Origin: Ptychodera flava
Taxonomy: Eukaryota > Hemichordata > Enteropneusta > Ptychoderidae
Length of the DNA: 64,000 bases
Assembly: GCF_041260155.1 (NCBI RefSeq)
Contig: NC_091934.1
Coordinates: 40,735,194 to 40,799,193, forward strand
Reading direction: 5' to 3'
The position numbers were made by a program, and so were the translations under genes. The notes under the pieces are model-generated. The model made no database searches. It saw nothing but the letters and a program-made list of their open reading frames with translations, and was not told the origin of the DNA. Numbering within the stretch: position 1 is the stretch's first letter; every line of letters begins with the position of its first letter. Below are positions 48,481 to 59,248 of the stretch, one piece after another.

Positions 48481-49114
48481 GCAGGTTCATAGGAGATGAT
48501 TGTCGGACGAAACTGGCAATCTTGCCTATTTTGCCACAATTTGAAAGACATTATCACCAGTGTCCTGTATATCTGATTTAAAGTTTGCTTGCTCAGCAGT
48601 TTCTGAGAAACGTAATTTTCGACAAAAAATATGTCAAAAATTGCCTTCAAAATGCCAATTTTCCAACTTCATAACTATTCGAACAAGCCTCCAAAAGGCC
48701 ATCTCTGGGAAAGTATACAGAAGAAGAATCCTGTTGATTACCAAACATTTATACAGTATACAGAAAGTATACAAATAATACAAATAATAAAAACGTCTTA
48801 GAAGTGGTTTTGAAGAAGATTTTTTAGAATATTTGACAGGAAATGAGAAAAATTGCCTTAAAATACAAAATGTGCATATTTTATCACAGTTCGAAGGCAT
48901 TTGCATAAGGTCATCCACAGAGACCTCTATACTTCATACAAAGCAGTTATGTCAGCTGTTATTGAGAAGAATCTTGAGAACATGTAAAATTTTAGCTCAT
49001 TTGCATATTTTTGAAGATATCATTAAAATGAAAACTTCTGGACGTATGCCCACGGTGCATCTACACACCAAATATAAAGTTTGTAATTACTTCGGTTCTT
49101 AAGATATTTGAGTG
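48481..49114. other. Non-coding DNA with weak internal repeats
   Basis: GAAGAAGATT and AAAATTGCCTT phrases recur (about 48637 and 48851), suggesting a decayed repeat of about 210 bp. No gene. Confidence 0.35.
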
Positions 49115-49401
49115 TCCATCCATCCATACATACATCCATACATCCATACATACATCCATACATACATACATCCATACACACATACATACATACATACATA
49201 CATACATACATACATACATACATACATACATACATACATACATACATACATACATACATACATACATACATACATACATACATACATACATACAGACGAA
49301 GGACATACATACATACATACATACATACAACATACATACATACATACATACATACATACATACATACATACATACATACATACATACATACAGACATACA
49401 T

Positions 49402-49451
<50 letters not shown>

Positions 49452-49452
49452 G
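49115..49452. repeat. (CATA)n/(CAGA)n microsatellite
   Basis: About 340 bp of CATC/CATA array with one interruption near 49294 and a (CAGA)n end. All long frames across it are artefacts. Confidence 0.95.
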
Positions 49453-50068
49453 ATGGACATCTGACAATTTTAAATATTAACAGCTTTCATAGATACGGTC
49501 CATAGTAGACACAACGAGAAATAAGGTAAGAAATTCCATAAGCAAATTTTAAACTATTAAAGACAAAAGCCAAATCAGGTTACGCCCCGCCACCCCCCCC
49601 CCCTTTAGGGGACTGATAAGCGAACGAAATATGGCAATTCCTTGACAAGCAGCTACAGAGAGAATGTGCAATGTTGACCGATAAAGATGGATACTACACA
49701 GATGTCGCACATTAAACCTATTGAATGACCTGTACATTGCTAACGGTGGAGCTAACAGATACTATTTAAAACCCAACGCCGATGGTTCTTAGACAAAAAT
49801 CATTTTGCGCTGAAATTGACAGGAATATTAAATCAAGAGGAAAAGTATATTGGCATATCCAGCTCGATTAGCTTGACAACAGAGTCTATGAGAGTATAGA
49901 TTGCGTACCTTTGACAAACATGTAAAAATAGTTGCATGCACAAAACCATATGGAAGTGAGAAAACATATCTCCATCATACTGTACAAGATTTCATCAAAT
50001 ATAACATTGGATGTTATTTACATCAATATACATGAGCTGCCAGCGATATGGCAAAGCTTTCCTCAACT
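49453..50068. other. 3' flank of TRIM copy 3
   Basis: Matches the copy 2 3' flank from about 49880. A C-run at 49592-49604 may be length-unreliable. No clear poly-A signal for copy 3 was found. Confidence 0.45.
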
Positions 50069-51293
50069 TCAACGTCTGGTATATATTACAAGGCGGGAAC
50101 GGTCACCAACTATCATTTTGTATTGCGTAACATAAACAAAACACAAGTGACATGGAATGTTTAGCTCCCCAGAAATCTCTTGAATGAAGCTGCCTTTCTT
50201 GTCGTATACCAACACTCTCCCATTACCAGTATCACAAATATAGACGTGATCATCCCAGTCAATGGCTATTCCGAATGGACTTAGTAAACTTCCAACACCT
50301 TTCCTTTCATGATCATCAAAATAACGGAGATGTGAACCAAAGGCATCTAGCAACTGGACACAATTGTTGCCATAATCTGAAACAATCAAATTATCCTTTG
50401 AATCTACAGCAATGCCACAAGGGTGTCTGAACTCACCTCCTGGATCAATCCCAAGTTTTCCTATTTTCTGCATTGACTTTGATTGCAGTGAAATTGCATA
50501 TATGCAGTGATGTAGCCCGTCAGAAACATACAACACCTTCTGGTCATGACTGAGGGACACACCACAAGGGTCACCGAACTTGCCTTGGTTAATTATATCT
50601 ATTAACTTACCATCAAATTTGTCACAACAATTTGGTTATTGCCACCAAGGCTACACTTTCCAGTGTCATAATCATAGATCCCTCCATCTGTTACGTAATA
50701 GTTATCTTTATTCGACACTGCTATATTTGAGGGACAAAATGGTTTCTTTCCACGGAACGAGAACTTCAAATATTTTTGAAAGTTCAAATGCTTATCAAAG
50801 ACATGAATCCTGTGCTGTGCTATGTCAGTCATAAGAACATGCCCGTTAGAATCAACTCTTAAAGAGTAAATCATTCCAAACTGATCGTCAACAGGGCCTT
50901 TCGTGACCACCCCATGCAAAGACCACTGGCGATGATTGACAGTGATTTGGTATGGGGAGCCTCTGATTGGCTCACCCTCCAAAGTCACTGACAACCGAAA
51001 GACCCCGTCTTTATCAAAGAAAATGCTCAAGATACCTATTATATTACCACCATGGTTTGTACCCGGGTGTTCTATTGGAACAGGTTCACCTTTTCTACTT
51101 CCAGGCTTTACTATCTCTGCCTTTAATGAATGGCTTGTTATGTTAAGGTCGCTGTGTAGAGTTATTGTTTCAGTGTCTTTCACCTTGATGTCTTCAGGGA
51201 TGATGGCATGAATGAAATTGTGAAAATTAAGAGTACCCAGAATCCTGATATTCTGAACGTTTTCTTTGAAAAACTTGGCAAGGTGTACATGTC
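50069..51293 (-). pseudogene. TRIM-NHL copy 3, 3' exon with two frameshifts
   Basis: Aligns along its whole length with the copy 2 exon (CTCTTACAG acceptor, DMYTLPSFSK start, filamin repeat, NHL blades, RLVIYTRR end). Two single-base losses break the frame. One is near 51245 (a C run of two where copy 2 has three), soon after the exon start. The other is near 50616, in the third NHL blade. Between and after them the protein is well kept (ITLHSDLNITSHSLKAEI; FGDP, then DGLHHCIYAI). As it stands the spliced product would lose filamin and NHL. Both losses are in short homopolymers, so assembly error is a real alternative. If true, decay is recent. Confidence 0.8.
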
Positions 51294-51694
51294 CTGTAAG
51301 AGAATAGGGTATTGAATTAGTAAAATTAATGAAATATACAGTTTAGAGTATGCAAAATGATAGCAATTCATCATACATTATTATGACACATGTCTGATAG
51401 AAAATGATTTTGAGATAAATTCAAGGAAATGTGAAAAGTAAAGATGGGACTCCAGCTTCATCTGCCTCCTATTAAACTTAACCCCATAGATACAGTATGG
51501 CTGATAGGTACAATGTAAATTATAATGACCAACCTTTGTGCAATATTATCACTATTCAGGAATGAATCTAAATTAATGACTATACAGAGATATAGGCTAG
51601 TCGCAACTTGTTCAAAGCTAGAGATAAGATAAGTGTAGTCCAATAACACATGCTTCTTTTTGATAAATTGCCATGTTAGTCTATGTGGCTTTAA
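51294..51694 (-). other. Copy 3 intron, part shared with copy 2
   Basis: Aligns with 31879-32250 of copy 2 (GAATTAGTAAAATTAATGAA; TTTTTGATAAATTRCCATG). No feature of its own. Confidence 0.6.
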
Positions 51695-51812
51695 TCAAAT
51701 TCATTCCAAACTGATTGTCAATAGGGCCTTCTGTTACCACCCTATGCAAAACCACTGGTGACGATTGACAGTGCTTTTGTATGGGGAGCCTCTGATTTGA
51801 TCACCCTTCAAA
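51695..51812 (-). pseudogene. NHL-exon fragment inside the copy 3 intron
   Basis: About 118 bp resembling 31450-31570 of copy 2 and 50870-50990 of copy 3 (CATTCCAAACTGATTGTCAA; GTATGGGGAGCCTCTGATT). It covers the filamin-to-NHL linker only and lacks splice signals. It may be left over from unequal exchange or gene conversion between TRIM copies. Confidence 0.75.
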
Positions 51813-52599
51813 ATATGTATTTTTAGTTTGTTTGTGATTTAGTGTATTTTTTTCGTTTTATGATTGTATACGGTGTTAATTGTTCTCATCATTCCTGTCT
51901 GACAACTTTATTCAGAAATTCAATATAGACACAGGTAGCAACAAATGAACGGTTCTTTGAATGCAGTTGACTGTTTCATACATGTATATATGTATGCTAC
52001 AACTTTAATTAGGAAATTTAAGTTTCTTTTGTATTCTTTTGGTATTTCTTTGGCTGTTTTACTTTATATGATATCTCTGTAGAGAGGTATATGGGGTGTG
52101 AAACACATTAGTATTTAATCGCATTTACCTAAAACGTATATACTAAAGTGAAATAAAATGAACCAAAAACAAACAATGAGAGAATTTACATACAGTTACT
52201 CATTAGCCTATTGGAATTTAAAATGTCGTTAAATACAGCTAAATCTCTGCAATGCAATATCTACGGCAAACTTCATTAAATAGTAGTTTTACCATACATG
52301 TGATCACATTATCATATCTTGAAAAAGTGCATCTTTAAAAGGGTCCTTATTATCTTAATCAAGCCTGTCGACATCTAACCTGAGAGTTGTGTATAGTAGT
52401 CAACAGAAAATAATTTTTATTTGTACATGAAATACATCGCCCAACTGAAAAAGTATAGGAGTAGTAAATATGCAAATATTCAACCTAAAGATGTTGATCC
52501 TGCTCTATGTGTTCCAACACTATAGCTTTGTGTATTAATCTCTGTTGCAAGCTCCCCAAAATTATATCCAAGTATGAAAATTTAACTCTATCATACATC
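51813..52599. other. Copy 3 intron, unshared and shared pieces
   Basis: AT-rich. Alignment with copy 2 resumes at about 52370 (CCTGAGAG, then TGTATAGTAGTCAACAGAAA against TGTAATATAGTCGACAGAAA near 32440). No gene. Confidence 0.5.
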
Positions 52600-54001
52600 T
52601 ACGGTGGCCCAAAACTACCTGTTCTCCGCATTCAAAGTCTGCGTCGCATTCAATTGTTTTTCTCTCACATATGTCTCCGCATTCAAAGTCTGCGTCGCAT
52701 TCAATTGTTTTTCTCTCACGTATGTCTCCGCATTCAAAGTCTGCGTCGCATTCAATTTTTTTTTTCTCTCAAATAAGCTTATGTCTCCGCATTCAAAGTC
52801 TGCGTCGCAATCAAATGTTTTTCTCTCACATATGTCTCCGCATTCAAAGTCTGCGTCGCAATCATGGAAAGATAGAGATGTAAATGAAAAAGGAGTTTTA
52901 GTAACCTTTCCTTTCTTTCGCGATGTTGACTAACCTATAAAATCCCTGATAAGTCCACGGATTAGCATAATTAGTCATGTTGACTAATTAATTACAAGAT
53001 GTGTGTGTATGAGAGATAAACGTCCTTGTAAGGGGTGTAAAATAAATAAAGAGTCAAGAGGCTAAGTTAGGCTATAAAGTAATTTCTTTTTATTTCCTAC
53101 GATCAGTCAGAGCGTGAAGAAAGGGAGAAGAACTGATAGAGAAAACTGAGAAAAACTCAATAATAAGCTTATTAACAGTGTTTGGGCCGCCTGTGGCCCA
53201 TCTAGGAGCGGAACAATTAACTGCGACGCAGACTTTGAATGCGGACACATATGTGAGAGAGAAACAATTGAATGCGACGCAGACTTTGAATGCGGAGACA
53301 TATGTGAGAGAAAAACAATTGATTGCGACGCAGACTTTGAATGCGGAGACATATGTGAGAGAAAAACATTTGATTGCGACGCAGACTTTGAATGCGGAGA
53401 CATAAGCTTATGTGAGAGAAAAACATTTGATTGCGACGCAGACTTTGAATGCGGAGACATATGTGAGAGAAAAACATTTGATTGCGACGCAGACTTTGAA
53501 TGCGGAGACATATGTGAGAGAAAAACATTTGATTGCGACGCAGACTTTGAATGCGGAGACATATGTGAGAGAAAAACATTTGATTGCGACGCAGACTTTG
53601 AATGCGGAGACATAAGCTTATGTGAGAGAAAAACATTTGATTGCGACGCAGACTTTGAATACGGAGACATATGTGAGAGAAAAACAATTGAATGCGACGC
53701 AGACTTTGAATGCGGAGACATATGTGAGAGAAAAACTTTGATTGCGACGCAGACTTTGAATGCGGAGACATATGTGAGAGAAAAACATTTGATTGCGACG
53801 CAGACTTTGAACGCGGAGACATAAGCTTATGTGAGAGAAAAACATTTAATTGCGACGCAGACTTTGAATACGGAGACATATGTGAGAGAAAAACAATTGA
53901 ATGCGACGCAGACTTTGAATGCGGAGACATATGTGAGAGAAAAACAATTGAATGCGACGCAGACTTTGAATGCGGAGAACAGGTAGTTTTGGGCCACCGT
54001 A
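52600..54001. mobile_element. Fold-back DNA element with 51-bp subterminal repeats
   Basis: Ends TACGGTGGCCCAAAACTACC and its exact reverse complement, flanked by TACATC on both sides (52594-52599, 54002-54007). Inside each end are tandem 51-bp units (GCGACGCAGACTTTGAATGC; GTGAGAGAAAAACA): five on the left and about fifteen inverted on the right, some with a 6-bp insert making an AAGCTT site. The central about 340 bp (52870-53210) is unique and has no transposase. Asymmetric arms of tandem repeats are the mark of fold-back elements. A 6-bp duplication fits few superfamilies (IS3EU and Dada are known examples). Serine-rich frames across the arms are artefacts of 51 being a multiple of three. 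Confidence 0.85.
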
Positions 54002-54121
54002 TACATCAATATCTAGTTAAGTATCATGGTTTGTCTAAAGTCAGTGTACTATATTGCTCAACATTTGTTTCATAGCCCTTTAGATACAGGACCTATTGCA
54101 TGAGTTTGACAAAGGACATGA

Positions 54122-54474
54122 TTAAGGTAGAATACGCTAATTTTTTTGTTATTGGAATCTCAGATTTCTACAATTTTTTCTGATCTACCACTCATGGCGG
54201 CTAATTTTAAAGCTCTTAGAGAAAGACAAATTTTCACCGTCTTAGTTTTCCAAAAATCCAGAATTTTTTTTCCCATAGAGTTATTACAGGGGTGGCGACC
54301 ATTTTAAATTTCAAATATTGCTAAATTTTGGGTAATTTGTTTCTATAGTTTTCAAACTTTGCACAGTGACCCTCAACTTTTATTTTTAATTTGGTAAGAG
54401 AGTTGTTGAAAGTTTCATCGAGGAGAGTTTGAGCAAATGTTTGTCTTTTACTTTCGAGGCACAAACTACCTTAA
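54122..54474 (+). mobile_element. TTAA MITE, family B copy 2
   Basis: TTAAGGTAGAATACGC to GAGGCACAAACTACCTTAA with TTAA at both ends. The copy 2 intron has a single TTAA at the matching place (near 33067, GTGATTAAGCAC), so this inserted after the units split. Confidence 0.75.
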
Positions 54475-55258
54475 ATCACGGTTTGTGGAGTGCTGTGCTT
54501 AAATGAAGACTTTTGACCCTTATGTTTCACTCAAGTCTTACACGCAAAAACTATATCCAATGATTATGTAAAGTGAACTCCAGTGACATCTTACATTATT
54601 CAGCATTTACAGCTTGTAAGTACAGTTATAAGTGGCATATCAAAGGGTTATCTTGGTTTTGGTCTTTTTTACTTTGACTGAGCTCAAAACGACAATAGTG
54701 ATAAGTCAATTGTGTATTTGATCGGATAAAAAGCAACAATGCCCTCCTCTATTTTATCACTTTGGCGTTTAAAATGTTTTTACAATAATATAGATTTTCA
54801 CCCATCATTCGATAGTAAATGTAAATTGACATTTGCATCAAGACTCCCAATTTTATGGAGTTTGTGCTTTGTACTTTGAACTGTCTAGGTACACCTTACC
54901 AAAGGTGAGACTGAGTTGTGCATCCCTGCATGCAGGTTTCCTGAATAAAGTGTGTTTGAATAGGACTTCACAACGCAGCTTTTCTGCTTATAGACCTTTC
55001 AAAATTTGTAAAATGTATTTAAAAGACATGCTTGCAGAAACGTCAAAATGTACTGTTAATCATGCTTTGATTCTCATATTGGCACTCATATTACATGAAG
55101 ACAATCAAGTAATATCAAACTCGCCAGTATGAAATTTTCTGTGTGTTTTTGAACCGCTTACCTTTCTAATTTAGGATAGACACAACAAAAAATTTAATCA
55201 GTCTGAACCTACACTGAATGTTCATCAAAAGAGTCTAGGACAACACATAAAGACTTAC
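54475..55258 (-). other. Copy 3 intron, part shared with copy 2
   Basis: Aligns with 33090-33702 (ATAATRTAGATTT; CTAGGTACACCT; GCATCCCTGCATGCA). No exon supported. Confidence 0.6.
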
Positions 55259-56275
55259 TTGTATACTCGGAACTGCTGTAGTCAACACATCATCTAAATT
55301 TGCAGAAGTTTCGGCTGCCGTAGAGACCAACTGGACATCGTTACCATAACGAATTAGACTCTGCACGAAGACTCTAGTTGTTTCGGCACCCTCTTTCATC
55401 TGTGTCAGTGTTGTTCCTTCCGTTTCCATACGTACTTTATTCTCCTCATACCTTGACTTCAGATCCTGCAGAAGTTTACCCTCTTGTTCTCTGATCATTC
55501 GCGCAATGTTCTGCTCTGTGTCAAGTGTGTGCTTTTTCACGTTGTTCACCTCTCGCTGGTATGTTTCGTCCAATTCTTGTGTCTTGGTCTTGAACTGGAC
55601 AAGATTTTGGGTAACTTCTGTTGTTTTAACTTGCAGTTTTTCAAGCTTATCCTCGAGAAAGCGTCGTATGCTTTCAGCCGCTTCCTTTATCTCTCTATGT
55701 TCATGTCCACGATGCTTGACGACCGCACAAGCCATGCAGATAGGCGTCTCGCAAGTATCGCAGAAGAAATCAACTTTATTTTCTGGATGATCTTTGCAAG
55801 CCACAGATGGCTGTGCTAGTGCTGCATTGTCACCTTTAGCACGTTCGTATTCATCAAGAGTCATGATTCGGTGGTGTCTCGTAGCCGGAATCTTAACATG
55901 CGTTTTTGTACAATTTCTACAAACATAAAGAGAGCAATCTATACATCTGTTGATCGGAACTCCTTCTTGACATAAGTCGCACTCGCTAGCTCGATCGTCT
56001 TGCTTCTGAGCTGTGATAATTTCTATGATACCATTTACAAGAATGCTAGGAGGTAATTTCGTAACGCCCCCGGGTGGTATGGGACAGGGTCTACGACATA
56101 TTGGACAGTTTAAAGCGCGTTGCTTCCTCACTAGTTCCTCTAGACACTCCTCACAGAAAGAATGGTGGCAAGGTAGTATTTTAGCATTTTTGTAACGCTC
56201 AAGACAGACGATGCAGGTCAAGATCTGTTCATCGATCTCGTCGGTTACTGGCTTGTTGACTTTAGATGCCGCCAT
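55259..56275 (-). CDS. TRIM-NHL copy 3, 5' exon: RING, two B-boxes, coiled coil
   Basis: 339 codons from MAASKVNKPVTDEIDEQ to the donor ATACAA|GTAAGT. RING ligands C21, C24, C36, H38, C41, C44, C57, C60 are all present. B-box 1 (CDLCQEG onward) and B-box 2 (CKDHPENKVDFFCDTCETP, then C-x2-C and histidines) are complete, and the coiled coil is full length. It differs from copy 2 at scattered residues and lacks that copy's two-residue B-box 2 insert. Because its NHL exon is shifted, the gene may yield a RING/B-box/coiled-coil protein only. With the intron kept, the frame ends seven codons past the donor. Such a form could still dimerise with the other copies. Confidence 0.88.
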
Positions 56276-56584
56276 TGCACCAAATAACTGCAGACTTCTG
56301 GCCTAAGCGGACGAAATACCCCTGGCAGCCAGCCTCGGAGAATGACCTTCCGGGTGGACCTTAACACTGACAGTATACAGTATACACTCTACTAGTCACT
56401 GACGCGTTGGCAAAACTTAAAAAGTTACCTAATTCAGCTGTTCAGAACTCGTATAAGAATTTTCCACAGATGTTAAGGTCGCAATGAGGACATCAAACGA
56501 CAGAACAGAAATTGTTAATTTTTAATTTTTACCTGGTTAGCTTTATTGTAACGAATGAGGGCGCCATCTGATACAGTTTGAGAG
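56276..56584 (-). promoter_or_regulatory. 5' UTR/promoter region of TRIM copy 3
   Basis: Close match to 34726-35028 (CACCAAATAACTGCAGACTT; GTTAAGGTCGCAATGAGGAC). At about 56582 it runs straight into sequence that in copy 2 lies beyond the transposon. Confidence 0.45.
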
Positions 56585-58202
56585 CTAAATCCTGGCAATC
56601 TTCCAATATAACATACCAACATAGGTGACCTCTCGGCTGGCGCTGTGTTCAGGGGCACCTGGAAACAGTCATCGTCATGGATCTGGCATTCCCGTTCCTC
56701 ATGGCTTTTTTAGCTTGAGCAAAATTTATTGTTTTCGATGATATGTGTCAAATAATATATGAAATCCATCCAAGGTAAGTGGAACTGATATTAAAATTTA
56801 CTTTTTCTCGGTAACTAGTCTTGTACATGCATGAGGTCGCTCTGGCTCTAACCCCATAACGTGCAGATTTATAAAAAATGTGGAGTACACTTTGAGAAAG
56901 AGCATATAAATTGCACATAAAGATTATAGGTGTACCTTAATTATCCATGGTACAATGCGGCCAGTCAATATTTAAGCAATAAACAACACCCGGCAACAGT
57001 ATACAACGAGCTTTTGACCAATTCAAGATCGATTCACGACTGATAGCGAGTGTATACTGGTATATTGAATAAACCAGGCAAAACAGAGTAGTATATAAGT
57101 TGCTTAGATGGGTCATCACTATTATATCATGTCATGTATGTCAAAATTCTGGCGTAAAATGTCAAAAGCAACTGCGATCTATCACGGATGTAACACGGTT
57201 ATTTTCACGTGTCGATCAATCAGATCGCTGTGTTTGCGCCGCCATCAATACACTGGTATGATGATTCAATTTATTCCTTGAAATGGAAAACAGAAATTCG
57301 GCTAATGATCAATGTATTTACGTTTTTCGTCGTGTTTATGAAGCGCTTTTAGTCCTTTTCGAAATAAACTGGTTTTCAACACCACTGAAATTATGAGAAA
57401 TCGGTAAAAACCCTTGTTGAAATGGAATCCGTGGTACATTGCGGCCAGAACACGATTAGAACTAATTCAGGAGAATTAGATCTTTATATTTTTCAAATTT
57501 CTCAAAAGCATTGGGTACCCTATAGCTGACTGTTGCAATATTACAAATTACCAATAAAATCAAGTGCATTGCTGAAAGAGAAAGCATGTGAGCTATATAA
57601 GCGATTAAACCGACGTAAGTTCACTATCCAATTATCCAAAATTAGTTCCAATCGTATTCCAATTTATTTATTCAAATAAAACTAAAATTTGGCTAATAAT
57701 CGGTCTTTTAAACGTTTTCGTTGCACTTTCTTATCCCTTTTCGAACTGAATGGATTTTCATAAGCAGCAAAATTAAGAGAGATTGGTGAAAACCCTTATG
57801 AGGACGATACTTTGCGACCAATCAGATTCCGTGAACAATTTTTCGACCTGAAATCAAACAATGGTAGTAATGAATAAATTATGATTGTAAAACGAGAAGT
57901 AGTAATCGTTGATATCAAAATTATTGTTTTGGCGAAATCAAATAAGATTAATCAGTTCTAATGGGTTTTCTAATTAATCACTGCATTTCACTGCATGTAA
58001 CCATTAAACCATAAAAAACAACAATTGATTGGTTACGATTCCATATTAAAACAAATAAGCTTTTTAAGGCAAATTTCTAACAGGAAACAAAATTGACTTC
58101 GATAATTTGAATATAGTTTTCGGGGGATATCGCAAAGCAACCCCTCCAACCGCCCGTGGAAATGACAGCTAGTATTTTGTCACACTCACTCTTTCTGGTA
58201 AA
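56585..58202. other. Upstream flank of TRIM copy 3
   Basis: Matches 37084-38665. No gene. It contains MITE family A copy 5 and ends at the SINE insertion. Confidence 0.65.
57449..57658. mobile_element. MITE family A copy 5
   Basis: Orthologous in place to 37908-38123, sharing the GGCCAG flank and the AACACGATTAGAACTAATTC end. Confidence 0.8.
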
Positions 58203-58461
58203 GAGGCACCGTGGACCAGTGGTTAGGGTAACGGACTCACTATCGGAGGATGGTGAGTTCGAGACCCGGTTCAAGTCCCGGTAGATCTAGAGTAGCGTAT
58301 TCACTGTCGGAGGACGGTGAATTCGAGACTCTAGCTCGGTGTTGTGCCCTTGAGCAAGGCACTTTACTCCTCAGTGCTCCATTGGGTTATGGGTTATGGG
58401 TACCTAATCCTGTAAATGGGCTAGCGCCCGTTGGATGATGGACTAAATAAAAAAAAAAAAA
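58203..58461 (+). mobile_element. tRNA-derived SINE
   Basis: A-box TGGACCAGTGG at 58212 and a B-box-like GAGTTCGAGACC at 58255 are at tRNA spacing; a second B-box match, GGTTCAAGTCC, follows at 58269. A partly repeated piece (TTCACTGTCGGAGGACGGTG) precedes a central CTTGAGCAAGGCACTTTACT motif, which resembles the shared core of several marine SINE families, then a poly-A tail. Unit 2 has the empty site (GGTAAAACTCAAAT at 38659). Confidence 0.85.
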
Positions 58462-59216
58462 ACTCAAAATAAAACTTCAAAACAGGTAGAGTGAAGTTGG
58501 AAGATACATATAAGGTGACGACGACTGTAGGGTCACGCTAACGATCTGTACATATGTGGAAAAATGGCATCCGAGACTTTTCGATGGTATTTAAGCATGC
58601 TTGAAAATGTTGACGAAGCTATGAATCAATTATTGCTGAATGATTCCCTCCCAGTGATTTGAAAGAAATCGGCATCAAATTAGTCGATATACTGAGTAAC
58701 TATTGAAGAAGTAGCAGTGTATCGATGCCCTTTAATTTCTCTCTACAAAGAAGTCTCTCGTGCACTTGTCGAAACATAGTCAGTTAAATTCAGTCGTGTC
58801 TCGTCCTAGAGTCAACGCGTATCAAATTTGGAGGAATGATCATCGAACCACCGAAATCGTTACTTGAATTAAGCAAAGAGTGACTTGTTTTGCTGAAAAC
58901 ACTTACTAAATTTCTACACCAGAACCAGACCCGATACGACAGTCCAGTGGGCGGGTCAATATTGCATTTTCTCCTGGCGATATTTCAATCATATGATGTC
59001 GTTCTAAATAAGTGTAAAGGTACACGCTAATACAATTGGGCTTCCATACTGTGTGACAAGGAACGTTGCTCCACGCCCTACACTACACTCGTATCCAACT
59101 TGAAGTCACTCACAATTGTAGAAATGACGAGTAACTTTTCAGTAAGAGTCAGTAAGCGTCTAAAAGTTTGTGTATGTATGTATGTATGTATGTATGTATG
59201 TATGTATGTATGTATG

Positions 59217-59248
<32 letters not shown>

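Noticed and set aside
49023-49480. Several 100-145 residue frames reading MYVC or HTYI repeats
   Set aside because: They translate a (CATA)n/(CAGA)n microsatellite on both strands at once. The same applies to frames at 25457-25802, 32604-32987, 39363-39659 and 59078-59452.
50560-50620. Mini-intron explaining the copy 3 frame change (a GTAAGT and a CCCTCAG are present)
   Set aside because: Joining them gives an immediate stop, and the alignment with copy 2 is explained more simply by one missing base.
53107-53930. Frames of 204 and 237 residues with MSPHSKSASQSNVFLSH repeats
   Set aside because: The 51-bp repeat of the fold-back element is a multiple of three, so several frames stay open on both arms. 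There are no splice sites or coding bias.
52600-54001. CRISPR-like array
   Set aside because: Units are contiguous 51-mers with no variable spacers, the two arms are inverted, and the setting is an animal genome. The arrays at 11985 and 36254 likewise lack spacers.
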